A DNA stretch of 39,852 nucleotides from an uncultured Bacteroidales bacterium (GCA_946546175.1 CAMNNY010000128.1:1-39852), one strand, 5' to 3'. Shown: positions 32,274-39,494, counted from the first letter of the stretch. A program made the numbers and translations. The notes: generated by a model from the letters alone, not told the origin.

Positions 32274-32738
32274 ATGCACAGCGAATACAGAGATCCAAAG
32301 CCACTGCCCGGAGAAAGACCGGTGCCCAGCATCAAGGTTGACGCCCTGAAGCTGCTCGGGCTCTTGCTCAGGGCAGAGCTGATGATGACCGCCGTGGACC
32401 GCAGGCGCTACGCCAACCGGGCCATCGAAGCAATCGAAGACGTCATCCGGGACTTCCAACTCGCCCACGACTTCGAGGACGAGCGACTCCACTACCTCAA
32501 AAAGATGTGGGCCGACATCGCCGTTTTTATGGACCTGATGAGGATCATCGGAGAGACCAACGCCATCCGCGTGAACCTCGCCTCCAGCAGGCGCAAAGAC
32601 GGAGAACCGGTGGACACGATGACCCCGGACCAAATGAAGCTCGAGCTCTACAACCGCGTAGCATCCCTGGACGAGGGAGCAACAAAATGGAAAAATAGCA
32701 TATATAGGAACAAGGGCACGACCTACACCAAAGAGTGA
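32274..32738 (+). CDS. avd: Avd-like DGR accessory protein (four-helix bundle)
   Basis: The 154-residue protein starts at ATG 32274; a start 42 bases upstream would include the terminator. It is helical with a basic surface: KVDALKLLGLLLRAELMMTAVDRRRYANRAIEAIEDVIRDFQLAHDF, then RLHYLKKMWADIAVFMDLMRIIGETNAIRVN. Avd forms a pentamer of four-helix bundles and binds RT and the template RNA. Position between the VR gene and the TR/RT matches canonical DGR loci. Compared with BPP-1 Avd it has an extra C-terminal tail (about 30 residues). Sequence identity to known Avd cannot be measured here. Confidence 0.72.
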   Translation: MHSEYRDPKPLPGERPVPSIKVDALKLLGLLLRAELMMTAVDRRRYANRAIEAIEDVIRDFQLAHDFEDERLHYLKKMWADIAVFMDLMRIIGETNAIRVNLASSRRKDGEPVDTMTPDQMKLELYNRVASLDEGATKWKNSIYRNKGTTYTKE

Positions 32739-32820
32739 CCTGGGCAGGCTCCCCATTGAATAAAGGAGGCTCTGCTGGCCAAAACCAGCTAAACCGAAAG
32801 GAAAGAGCCTCGGAGAACGT
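32739..32820 (+). ncRNA. Structured leader of the DGR template RNA
   Basis: GAGGCTCT (32766-32773) pairs with AGAGCCTC (32804-32811); inside, GCTGG-CCAAAA-CCAGC (32774-32789) forms a second perfect hairpin. The stacked helix ends 9 bases before the TR. In BPP-1, sequence flanking TR is needed for RT/Avd recognition, so this is likely the 5' flank of the template RNA. Transcript limits are not visible. Confidence 0.55.
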
Positions 32821-32944
32821 GAATGGTTCGAACATCTGGTCCGCATCCCGTTACAACGCCAACAACGCCTGGTACTCCAACGGCAACAACGGCAACCTCA
32901 ACAACAACAACATGTACAACTCGAACCTGGCGCTCCCGGTCGCG
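32821..32944 (+). repeat. DGR template repeat (TR)
   Basis: This 124-base repeat contains 14 AAC codons in the VR frame (AAC AAC AAC AAC at 32900-32911, for example). Randomising the two adenines gives 16 codons without stop. It aligns to VR1 over its full length and to VR2 over 32855-32944. Adenine-only differences point from TR to VRs. It lies 16 bases upstream of the RT start. Confidence 0.97.
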
Positions 32945-32960
32945 AATTATTCAAAAAGGA

Positions 32961-34199
32961 ATGGACACAAAGACCTTCATAGACTCTTACCTGGGCTGCC
33001 GCGAGAACAAGCGCAGAAGCCCGGACAGCGTCTACTTCGAGCTGCACTGGGAGAGAGATCTCAAGCGGCTCGAGCTGGACTTTGAAGACCGCTCCCTTGT
33101 TCCTTTCATTTACGGATTCATAGCACCGCGCCCCAGGCCCAGGGAGGTCATCGCCTGCCTGATGCAGGGCAAGATCCTGCAGTTTTACTTCGACTTGCAC
33201 ATCCGCCCGCTGGTGGAAGATGAGCTCACAGACCGGACCTTCAACAACCGCATCGGCTACGGACCGGACAAAGCCGTCAAGCAGCTGATGGAGGACATCC
33301 GACGAGTCTCGCAGAATTACACAAGGGACTGCTGGGTCATCGGCCGGGACATCCGGGCATACTTCCCAAGCAGCGACCTGGACCGGAGCTACAATCACTA
33401 CCGCCAGCTCATCGAGCGGCACTTCCCCGAGGGAGAGCAGAGAGACGACCTGCTCTACATCCTGCTCCGGACCAATTACTCCTACCCGGCAGAGAACATC
33501 CACCTGCGAAGCCCGAAGCACAAGTGGGAGCCCATCATTGCGGAGGGCAAGAGCGTTATCTTCAATGCGCCGCCCGGACGAGGTGCCTGCCTCGGGAACC
33601 AGTACTGGCAGGTGGAGAAAAACTACGACCTCAACGATTTCGATCATTTCCAGGTGGACGAATGCGGCCTGGCTTACGTCCGCTTCGTGGACGATATGCG
33701 CTGGGTCGTCGCAAATAAAGAAGCGGGCCTCGCCCAAGTCGCCCTGAGCGAGAAAAAGCTGCAGGAGGAATACGGCTACCAGATGCACCCGCGCAAGCGC
33801 TCCTGCCAGCATTACACCAAAGGCGGCAGCTTCATCGGCATCTGGTTCAAACCAGGACGGACCTACATCGGCAACAGAGTGGTCCGCAACTGCAAGGCCC
33901 GGATCCAGGAGTGGAACCGGCACGTCACAGAGCTCAACATCGACCACTTCCTGGCAAGCATCAACAGCTACACCGGCCAGATGAAACACCACGCCGCCTA
34001 CAACATAATCCGAGGCATTGTGGACAACACGGTGTCAAAGAAATGGACAAAATACGTCCACTTCAACGAAGACCGGCTCTGCTACCAGGCCAACCCCGGC
34101 TACACGCACAACGAGCTCCTCCAGAAAAGATATCACTTTAAACTTCATAAAAATGACAAAGCAAGAACAACTCAACGCCCTGGAGTCGCGGCAGCTTGA
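32961..34199 (+). CDS. DGR reverse transcriptase
   Basis: The 412-residue RT copies TR RNA into adenine-mutated cDNA that replaces the VRs. Motif A is RDIRAYFPS near residue 128, the catalytic box RFVDDM near 240 (F-V-D-D, in place of Y-x-D-D), and motif 4 reads GRGACLGNQ near 208 where most DGR RTs have (I/L/V)GxxxSQ. Thumb-like helices follow (NCKARIQEWNRHVTEL). There is no maturase or endonuclease domain, as in DGR RTs. ATG 32961 is chosen because upstream is the TR. AAAAAGGA precedes it. It overlaps the next small gene by 47 bases. Confidence 0.92.
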   Translation: MDTKTFIDSYLGCRENKRRSPDSVYFELHWERDLKRLELDFEDRSLVPFIYGFIAPRPRPREVIACLMQGKILQFYFDLHIRPLVEDELTDRTFNNRIGYGPDKAVKQLMEDIRRVSQNYTRDCWVIGRDIRAYFPSSDLDRSYNHYRQLIERHFPEGEQRDDLLYILLRTNYSYPAENIHLRSPKHKWEPIIAEGKSVIFNAPPGRGACLGNQYWQVEKNYDLNDFDHFQVDECGLAYVRFVDDMRWVVANKEAGLAQVALSEKKLQEEYGYQMHPRKRSCQHYTKGGSFIGIWFKPGRTYIGNRVVRNCKARIQEWNRHVTELNIDHFLASINSYTGQMKHHAAYNIIRGIVDNTVSKKWTKYVHFNEDRLCYQANPGYTHNELLQKRYHFKLHKNDKARTTQRPGVAAA

Positions 34200-34407
34200 A
34201 CTCCAGGCCATCATGGAAAAGAGCGACGCCCACGCATCCAAATGCTCCAAGCTCGGTCTCAAGTTTAATCAGGAGTACCCCGACGACCTCGCTGAATACC
34301 AGGCCGCCAATACGGAGTACAACACCAACGAGTCCCGGATCAAGGCCCTCAAAGCGGAAATCGCTGCGGAGCCCGAGCCGGAACACGCAGCACCCGAGGA
34401 GGAATAA
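34153..34407 (+). CDS. Small coiled-coil protein after the RT (84 aa)
   Basis: ATG 34153 is preceded by an A-rich leader and lies within the end of the RT gene (47-base overlap in another frame). The protein is helical and charged (KQEQLNALESRQLELQAIMEKSDAHASKCSKLGLKFNQEYP; ESRIKALKAEIAAEPEPEHAAPEEE) with an acidic Glu/Pro end. No family is recognised. It could be a DGR accessory or the first lysis-module gene; it ends 3 bases before the following gene. Confidence 0.6.
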   Translation: MTKQEQLNALESRQLELQAIMEKSDAHASKCSKLGLKFNQEYPDDLAEYQAANTEYNTNESRIKALKAEIAAEPEPEHAAPEEE

Positions 34408-34410
34408 GCA

Positions 34411-34824
34411 ATGGACTGGACTGCAATCATCACCGCTTTAATCACCGCCCTCATCCCGACCGGAGGACTCGTGGCCATCGTTACGCTCACCGAGAAAAAG
34501 AGCGCAGCGATGCTCGAGAACGCCAAGCAGCTCGCCGAGAGCTACAAGGCGCTGGCCGACGAGTACCAGGAGAGGGAAGCGAAGACTCAAGTCCTTCTGC
34601 AGACCAAGGAAGACGAGCTGCTGAAGCAGATCCGGATGAACTCCGGGCTGCGACACAGCCTCGATGACGCCCACACCGAGTGCGCCGTGGCCAAGCTGAT
34701 GTATTGCAGGAACAGCAAATGCATCCAGCGAGACCCGCCATTTGGAAAAGACGCTAACCTGGTCGTCAAGGAGATGGAGGGAAAAACCCAAAAAAGATAC
34801 AGCGACAATGGGGACAATCAGTAA
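34411..34824 (+). CDS. Holin- or spanin-like membrane protein with coiled coil (137 aa)
   Basis: One N-terminal transmembrane segment (AIITALITALIPTGGLVAIVTL, residues 5-26) is followed by a long charged helix (KKSAAMLENAKQLAESYKALADEYQEREAKTQVLLQTKEDELLKQI) and a tail with cysteines (CAVAKLMYCRNSKC). This topology suits an inner-membrane lysis protein such as a spanin subunit. It directly precedes, and overlaps by 17 bases, the M15 peptidase gene. Function is inferred from position. Confidence 0.6.
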   Translation: MDWTAIITALITALIPTGGLVAIVTLTEKKSAAMLENAKQLAESYKALADEYQEREAKTQVLLQTKEDELLKQIRMNSGLRHSLDDAHTECAVAKLMYCRNSKCIQRDPPFGKDANLVVKEMEGKTQKRYSDNGDNQ

Positions 34825-35245
34825 AAACTTCAGCTACCGCGAGTTCGAGGAGAGCGAGACCGCCAAAGCCCGGGGCATCACCAACGTGATCTCCAGCTTT
34901 GAGGTCCGCGACGCCGTCCGCGAACTGACCAACACCGTGCTGCAGCCGCTCCGGGACGCCTGGGGCCTGCCGCTGCACATCAACTCGGGCTACCGCTGCC
35001 CGAAGCTCAACGCCGCCGTGGGAGGAGCCGCCACCTCCCAGCACATCAAAGGCGAGGCGGCTGACATCAAGGCAGAGCACCCGATCAAGCTGGCCCAGCT
35101 GGCATATGACCTCGGGCTGCCCTACGACCAGATGATCATCTACCCGACCTTCGTGCATTTTTCCCACAAGCTCCATGGAGAGCAGCGCCGCCAGGTGCTC
35201 TACAACAAGAGCTACAAAGGAAGACGAATCACAACCAAAAAATAA
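34808..35245 (+). CDS. Peptidase M15 endolysin (D-Ala-D-Ala carboxypeptidase-like)
   Basis: The 145-residue protein has the M15A fold: FSYREFEESETAKARG, LQPLRDAWGLPLHINSGYRCPKLNAAVGG, SQHIKGEAADI with zinc ligands His 79 and Asp 86, and FVHFSH with His 117. These cut the peptide cross-links of peptidoglycan at the end of the lytic cycle. No signal peptide is present, so export needs a holin, probably one of the adjacent membrane proteins. Length is normal for the family. The C-terminus is basic. Confidence 0.9.
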   Translation: MGTISKNFSYREFEESETAKARGITNVISSFEVRDAVRELTNTVLQPLRDAWGLPLHINSGYRCPKLNAAVGGAATSQHIKGEAADIKAEHPIKLAQLAYDLGLPYDQMIIYPTFVHFSHKLHGEQRRQVLYNKSYKGRRITTKK

Positions 35246-35252
35246 CATTATT

Positions 35253-35519
35253 ATGCGTAAAATTTGGAACTGGATCGTGGCCCTTATTTCCAAGGCGCCC
35301 TACGACAAATTGCTGCACTTCATCGCCGGCCTCATCATTGCCGCCTTCTTTGCAATCGTACTCCCCAAATGGGCGGAGTGGTGCATCGTCCCGGTAATCT
35401 TCGCCGGAGTCTTTAAGGAATTCTTCGACAAATGGACCACCCAGGAGTGGGACTGGTGGGATTTCGCTGCCACCTGCGCCGGCGGCCTCATAATCCAGCT
35501 CTTCGTTATCCTGGGCTAA
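35253..35519 (+). CDS. Small multi-pass membrane protein, candidate holin (88 aa)
   Basis: An amphipathic N-terminus (MRKIWNWIVALISKAPYDKLLH) is followed by three hydrophobic stretches (FIAGLIIAAFFAIVL, WCIVPVIFAGVF, FAATCAGGLIIQLFVIL). It stands directly after the endolysin gene and ends one base before the next gene. Size, membrane content and place support a holin, although similar small proteins are also described as VanZ-like or unknown phage membrane proteins. Confidence 0.65.
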   Translation: MRKIWNWIVALISKAPYDKLLHFIAGLIIAAFFAIVLPKWAEWCIVPVIFAGVFKEFFDKWTTQEWDWWDFAATCAGGLIIQLFVILG

Positions 35520-36026
35520 ATGGAGAAACGCCTGGCATACCTCGCCATCGTCCTGGTCTTCGCCGCGGGCCTTTTTGTAGGTTTATGGGTCCGCAGGCCA
35601 AGACCAGGCACCGGTGGAGGTGACGAGCCAAAGAGAGACACCACCTGGCTCCACGACACCATCAGGATAGCAGCGCCCACCCCGAAGCCCATCAGGATCC
35701 ACGACACCCTCTGGCTGCCAGCGCCGGTACCACCGGACACGACAGGCCACAGACCCGACACCATCTACGTGCCGGTACCACGGCAGACCGACTACTACCA
35801 CGGCGAACAATACGAGGCCTGGGTGACCGGTTACGAGGCCAGCCTCGACAGCGTCCACGTGTTCCAGAACACCGCCATCGTTGAGGTCCCGGTCTATAAA
35901 ACCGTGACCAAACGAGCCCCCTGGGGAGTCGGGATTCAGGCGGGCGTGACCTACCTCCCAGGACAAAACGGAGGAGTGACGCCCTACATCGGACTGGGCA
36001 TCAGCTACAACATCCTGAACTTTTAA
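35520..36026 (+). CDS. Membrane-anchored Pro-rich protein, spanin-like (168 aa)
   Basis: An N-terminal anchor (LAYLAIVLVFAAGLFVGLWV) precedes a Pro/Arg/Asp-rich segment (residues 27-85) and a C-terminal beta domain (EAWVTGYEASLDSVHVFQNTAIVEVPVYKTVTKRAPWGVGIQAGVTYLPGQNGG...YIGLGISYNILNF) that looks like an outer-membrane-directed beta piece. Similar proteins at the end of Bacteroidota phage lysis modules are called DUF6808, though I am not certain of that label here. It could span the periplasm at lysis. It starts immediately after the previous stop. Confidence 0.62.
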   Translation: MEKRLAYLAIVLVFAAGLFVGLWVRRPRPGTGGGDEPKRDTTWLHDTIRIAAPTPKPIRIHDTLWLPAPVPPDTTGHRPDTIYVPVPRQTDYYHGEQYEAWVTGYEASLDSVHVFQNTAIVEVPVYKTVTKRAPWGVGIQAGVTYLPGQNGGVTPYIGLGISYNILNF

Positions 36027-36053
36027 CAGATACTAACTGACCAAAGACCAAAT

Positions 36054-36082
36054 GCCGGAGCGCCCCAGAGCCCCGGCTTTTT
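36054..36082 (+). terminator. Intrinsic terminator at the end of the late region
   Basis: GCCGG (36054-36058) pairs with CCGGC (36073-36077), followed by TTTTT. It separates the lysis genes from the next promoter. Confidence 0.75.
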
Positions 36083-36116
36083 CTTTGCATTTTCTTTGAA
36101 AAATGTTTGAAAAATG

Positions 36117-36148
36117 TTTGCATAAATCAAATTAAAGTGTTAACTTTG
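36117..36148 (+). promoter_or_regulatory. Consensus Bacteroidota promoter
   Basis: TTTG (36117-36120), 20-base spacer, TAACTTTG (36141-36148). The upstream stretch repeats TTTGAAAAATG twice plus a third TTTG at 36085-36120, which may serve as UP element or operator. It drives the small gene cluster from 36192. Confidence 0.85.
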
Positions 36149-36191
36149 ATACCAGAAAGAGAACAAGAAAGAACAACAAAAACACAACACC

Positions 36192-36479
36192 ATGAGCACA
36201 ACCTACACACAGAAACTCAGAGCAAGCATCGCCTACAACACTGACGACTACCTCCTCAACTGCGACATCCCCGGCATTCCTGCCCTGGAGCTTAAGAACG
36301 GCATCCACGCCAACGCCCCCACCGTAAAGGTTGAGGCCATCGCCATGGACAGAACCGGCGCCCTGGTCTTCTACATGGCCCCCAATAGCTGGGAGTACAA
36401 CAACCCCACCGAGGCCGCCTGCAAAAAAGCCCTTGAATGGATCAACGACAACTTCGACAAACTCTTCCCTGAAGCCTAA
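36192..36479 (+). CDS. Early hypothetical protein (95 aa)
   Basis: The first gene after the consensus promoter at 36117-36148. The protein is small and mixed alpha/beta: MSTTYTQKLRASIAYNTDDYLLNCDIPGIPALEL, then VKVEAIAMDRTGALVFYMAPNSW and a final helix ACKKALEWINDNFDKLF. No motif points to a function. The strong promoter, isolated position beyond the lysis genes and place before the integrase suggest a gene expressed early or in the lysogen. Confidence 0.68.
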   Translation: MSTTYTQKLRASIAYNTDDYLLNCDIPGIPALELKNGIHANAPTVKVEAIAMDRTGALVFYMAPNSWEYNNPTEAACKKALEWINDNFDKLFPEA

Positions 36480-36503
36480 CCAACCCTTAAAACCTACAAA
36501 GCC

Positions 36504-36980
36504 ATGACACGCGCACAGATCCTCGCCAGCATTGAGTTCAACAAAGAGACCCTCGCTGAAGCACAAGCCATCCTCGACCGGATCCAGAACGAGGGTGCCC
36601 ACAAGATGCCTTACTACCCGGAGCGCCTCGCCTCCGCCCAGAGGCTCGTCGACGACATCACCCGCCACCAGGCCAAACTCCAGGACGAGCTCGCCGCCCT
36701 GGAGGCCAAGGCGGCCAAAGCCAAAGAGCCCAAGACCTGCCACGGATTCACCCAGACCGGCCACGTTTTCGCTACCACCCTCGGCTGGGACGGAAAGGAC
36801 TACGAGGGCATCGGCAAGACCTGGCCCTGCTGGGAGAGCCCGAGCCACCCCGGCCAGCTCTTCATCAGGATCTACATCGCCCGCTACAAAGAGTGGGGAT
36901 TCCTCAAGGTCACGGACCGCAACAGCGCCGCCGGCGCCCCGGTCGTCGAATTTCAGTGCAGCTTCCCCAGATACGAATAA
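36504..36980 (+). CDS. Hypothetical protein with N-terminal coiled coil (158 aa)
   Basis: Residues 1-80 form a coiled coil (NKETLAEAQAILDRIQNEGA; RLVDDITRHQAKLQDELAALEAKAAKAKEPK). The C-terminal half is a compact domain rich in Trp and Gly (GFTQTGHVFATTLGWDGKDYEGIGKTWPCWESPSHPGQLFIRIYIARYKEWGFLKVTD). I do not recognise it. The leader AAAACCTACAAAGCCATG resembles those before 3903 and 9604. It is co-transcribed with its neighbours. Confidence 0.65.
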   Translation: MTRAQILASIEFNKETLAEAQAILDRIQNEGAHKMPYYPERLASAQRLVDDITRHQAKLQDELAALEAKAAKAKEPKTCHGFTQTGHVFATTLGWDGKDYEGIGKTWPCWESPSHPGQLFIRIYIARYKEWGFLKVTDRNSAAGAPVVEFQCSFPRYE

Positions 36981-36999
36981 ACCCCAAACACATACCACC

Positions 37000-37287
37000 A
37001 TGGAAACCTACAAACTCACAATCCTCGAAAAGACCGGCTGGATCACAAAAAAGGAAACCAGCGACACAAGCATCCTCGAGCAGTACAGAAAAGAAGCTCA
37101 CGACCAGGCCCTCAAATACCTGCCCTGGGCCAACATCGAGGACAAATTCACCCACCTGGTCTACTATTACGAGATAGGCACAGAGGTCGACATCCGATTC
37201 ATTCCCACGGCCTGCACAGACGCCGACCTCGACCTGTTCATCCAGGAATGGCAGCCCGCCTACGTGGGCGCCTTGCACAGAAGATAA
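37000..37287 (+). CDS. Small hypothetical protein (95 aa)
   Basis: The start at ATG 37000 follows an A/C-rich leader after the previous stop. The protein is mixed (METYKLTILEKTGWITKKETSDTSILEQYRKEAHDQALKYLPWANIEDKFTHLVYYYEIGTEVDIRF) and ends in an acidic helix (DADLDLFIQEWQPAY). No membrane segment or metal motif is seen. It completes the three-gene early cluster. Confidence 0.62.
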   Translation: METYKLTILEKTGWITKKETSDTSILEQYRKEAHDQALKYLPWANIEDKFTHLVYYYEIGTEVDIRFIPTACTDADLDLFIQEWQPAYVGALHRR

Positions 37288-37297
37288 AAAATTTCAT

Positions 37298-37305
37298 TAC
37301 CTTTG
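37298..37305 (+). promoter_or_regulatory. -7 promoter element (TACCTTTG) directly before the 37312 gene
   Basis: TACCTTTG matches TAnnTTTG and ends only 6 bases before the ATG, so the RNA would begin at or next to the start codon. The following TTGCAGACAATG resembles 27962-27974. Confidence 0.6.
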
Positions 37306-37311
37306 CAGACA

Positions 37312-37533
37312 ATGAGTGAAGACAACAACAAGACCGGCAGAGGCGGAGCCCGCCAAGGATCCGGACGCAAACCGATAACAGACGAGGCGCGCAGGCGCAA
37401 CGCGACGGTCTCCTTCCGAGTGAGGGAGACCACCCGCGCCGCCCTTCAGGAACTACGCGCCCAGGGCATCGACATAAACGCCGAGCTCGAGAGACTGGTC
37501 GCAAGGCTGGCCAAGAGGGACACCAAAGGCTGA
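37312..37533 (+). CDS. Small DNA-binding protein with GGARxGSGRKP motif (73 aa)
   Basis: The N-terminus carries GGARQGSGRKP, a glycine/arginine motif seen in small phage DNA-binding proteins and resembling an AT-hook. The rest fits a ribbon-helix-helix pattern: RNATVSFRVRETTRAALQELRAQGIDINAELERLVARLA, with a strand, two helices and dimerising contacts. It lies beside the integrase with its own promoter, so a role as excision factor or regulator is plausible. Its end overlaps the first GGACACCAAA repeat (37518-37527). Confidence 0.72.
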   Translation: MSEDNNKTGRGGARQGSGRKPITDEARRRNATVSFRVRETTRAALQELRAQGIDINAELERLVARLAKRDTKG

Positions 37534-37708
37534 CACCTCCCGACCTGCTGCGACCTTTAGAGAACTCAAAAAAAGCGGCAGGACCACACCGAGAGCTGCC
37601 AAGGCCCCCAATGACCCCCGGTGAACTCAAGCGGCTAATCTTCCCAGCACCACAAAGACCGCTGAAAATCAGCGAAATAGCAAAAAGGGACACCAAAAGG
37701 ACACCAAA
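37518..37708. repeat. Three GGACACCAAA direct repeats next to the integrase (candidate arm sites / attP)
   Basis: Copies lie at 37518-37527, 37688-37697 and 37699-37708, the last two 11 bases apart. The 207-base gap 37534-37740 otherwise holds no gene. Tandem short repeats beside a tyrosine recombinase gene often mark arm-binding sites of the attachment site, but no core or host match can be seen here. Confidence 0.4.
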
Positions 37709-37737
37709 ACGTCTAAAAGGTGGCCCTTTTTTCGTCG
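37687..37737. terminator. Convergent terminator between the DNA-binding gene and integrase
   Basis: GGGACACC (37687-37694) pairs with GGTGGCCC (37719-37726) with one mismatch, followed by TTTTTT on the plus strand; the minus strand has A/T-rich flanks as well. It would end the rightward transcript before the leftward integrase gene. Confidence 0.55.
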
Positions 37738-37740
37738 TTT

Positions 37741-39009
37741 TTAGTCCCGATTGAACAAAGACATCGCCGCAGCTTTGGAGGAATCGGCAATGCCGATGTA
37801 GGGCTTCATGGACTCATAATCCGCGTGCCCGGTCCATTGCATGACCACCGTGGGCGAGATGCCCATAGCCAAAGCATTACAGATAAACGTCCGGCGCCCA
37901 GCATGAGTGGAAATCAGCGCCCACTTTGGATGCACCTCGTCGTGGCGCTCCGAGCCGCGGTACCAGGTGAGATGCACAGGATCATCAATGCCACACAGGC
38001 GGCAGAGCTCGTGGAGGTTCCGGTTCATTACCTGGTTCGAGATGGACGGAAAGACCCGATCGCCGGCATACCCTTCATCCGCATAGCGCCAAAGCAGCTC
38101 CGTGCTCCATTTATTCAGCTGAATCTGCAGAGGCTCCGCCGTCTTCACCGTGGTCAAGGAGAAAGACGACTCGCCCACATCCGACCAGCGGAGATTCATG
38201 GCATCGGAGTACCGGAGAGAGCTGAAGCAGCAAAAGCAGAAGATGTCCCGGACCTGGCCCATGAACTCCCGGCCCACAGCGTCAAAGTTCCAGAGCAGCA
38301 TCAGCTCGTCCCACGTCAGGAAGACGACCGTCCGCGCTACACTTTTAAGCTTAGGTTTGAAAGACCGATAGTCCTGGCACTGGAGCAGCCCGGCGGAATC
38401 TGCCCAGCCAAGGAACCAGCGAAGATACCCTAAATGCTTACGCACCGTGGAGTTTTTATGGCCGCGAGCATCCCGGAGGAACCCCACATAAGAAGCCAGG
38501 CCGTGCTCGTCGAAATCCGACCAGGAGAGCGCCGGCCTCCACTCGCAGAGATGATGACGGACAACCCGCATCTGGGCATGAGTGGCATCGCTCCAGGAAT
38601 TCTTCACACCTCGCTCCCGGCAAAACCGGTCAAAGCAAGACAGCACATCCTCCACCGGCACCTCGCTCTGCTGCGACAGCCGTCCCTGCACAGCCGCCCG
38701 GACATCAGGCACCGAGGGAAACAGATCTCGAGACACAAAATCAGCAAAGACCCGGTCCACCACGTCCTGATACCGGACAATTTCGTCATTGATAGCAGCT
38801 GCAGGAATGCGGCGCGCACCATGGAACGAGCCAGGAACACAGCGCTGGCGCTCGGAGTCCCAGCGCTCCGGATTCACCCGATAGCCGGTGTTCACCGTGA
38901 CGATGAACCGGGAGCTGCCCCACTTGATCCGGCACTGGAGCTGAGGGTCGAGCTCCCGATCATGCCGATGGAGGCAGAACAGCACCTTGTATTTTATAGG
39001 AGTCCCCAT
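37741..39009 (-). CDS. int: Tyrosine recombinase integrase
   Basis: The 422-residue enzyme integrates and excises the prophage. An N-terminal arm-binding domain and SAM-like core-binding domain (about 120-215) precede the catalytic domain. All catalytic residues are seen: Arg 266 in SSLRYSD, Lys 289 in TTVKT, His 369 and Arg 372 in STHAGRRTF, His 395 in WTGHADY and Tyr 404 in MKPYIG. The sequence resembles the phage/transposon integrases of Bacteroidota. It lies downstream of the repressor on the minus strand with 2 bases between stop and start, so the two are co-transcribed. Confidence 0.95.
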   Translation of the reverse strand: MGTPIKYKVLFCLHRHDRELDPQLQCRIKWGSSRFIVTVNTGYRVNPERWDSERQRCVPGSFHGARRIPAAAINDEIVRYQDVVDRVFADFVSRDLFPSVPDVRAAVQGRLSQQSEVPVEDVLSCFDRFCRERGVKNSWSDATHAQMRVVRHHLCEWRPALSWSDFDEHGLASYVGFLRDARGHKNSTVRKHLGYLRWFLGWADSAGLLQCQDYRSFKPKLKSVARTVVFLTWDELMLLWNFDAVGREFMGQVRDIFCFCCFSSLRYSDAMNLRWSDVGESSFSLTTVKTAEPLQIQLNKWSTELLWRYADEGYAGDRVFPSISNQVMNRNLHELCRLCGIDDPVHLTWYRGSERHDEVHPKWALISTHAGRRTFICNALAMGISPTVVMQWTGHADYESMKPYIGIADSSKAAAMSLFNRD

Positions 39010-39011
39010 AG

Positions 39012-39371
39012 CTATCTCGAGCTTTGGAACCCTTCGATGATGCCCAGGAGCCGGTCAATCTGCTCCTGGCTTTTTGCGTTCTGGGCCTGGGCCTCCCGGA
39101 GAGCCGCCACCAGGCCGGCATCCGCAGTCAGGTCCCGACCCGCTACGGTGTTCCCATCACCCTGGACGGAGACAGGGCCCACCAGAGGAGTCACATCCCA
39201 GCCGCGGTCATTCTCCAGCAAGCGCTGCCGCTGCTCGTAGGGAAGATCCACGCGGCCATTCTCGATCTGTGAAACAAAAGACTTGCTCACGCCCAGAAAG
39301 TCGCCAAGCTCCTCCTGGGTCAATTTGTTGAGGCGACGGAAAGCCGTCACCCGGTCGTTTTTCGTAGCCAT
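39012..39371 (-). CDS. XRE-family HTH repressor
   Basis: The 119-residue protein has an N-terminal XRE HTH: LTQEELGDFLGVSKSFVSQIENGRVDLPYEQRQRLLE, residues 17-53. The C-terminal part (VSVQGDGNTVAGRDLTADAGLVAALREAQAQNAKSQEQIDRLLGIIE) has a GDGNTVAGRD strand motif and a coiled-coil oligomerisation helix. There is no LexA-type autocleavage domain, so induction probably uses another route. It diverges from the early promoter and is followed by the integrase, which matches a lysogeny repressor. Confidence 0.9.
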   Translation of the reverse strand: MATKNDRVTAFRRLNKLTQEELGDFLGVSKSFVSQIENGRVDLPYEQRQRLLENDRGWDVTPLVGPVSVQGDGNTVAGRDLTADAGLVAALREAQAQNAKSQEQIDRLLGIIEGFQSSR

Positions 39372-39389
39372 AACAAAAAAAGTTTACTT

Positions 39390-39436
39390 AATTTCCATTA
39401 AATGTTTGGAATTTCCATTTACTTTGCTTAACTTTG
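39390..39436 (+). promoter_or_regulatory. Early promoter with candidate operator repeats
   Basis: TTTG (39405-39408), 20-base spacer, TAACTTTG (39429-39436). Direct repeats AATTTCCATT at 39390-39399 and 39410-39419 are exactly 20 bases apart (two helical turns) and overlap the promoter, which suits binding by the divergent XRE repressor. On the minus strand CAAAGTTA (39461-39468) is a -7-like TAACTTTG for the repressor itself. Confidence 0.8.
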
Positions 39437-39494
39437 CCAAAGAAAAGGAAAGAAAGTAAGCAAAGTTAATTAAAAACCCTTTACCGAACAAGTT

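Noticed and set aside
32735-33085. ORF reading the TR in the VR frame (116 codons)
   Set aside because: The frame is open because TR mirrors a coding VR; it runs into the RT gene out of frame and has no independent support.
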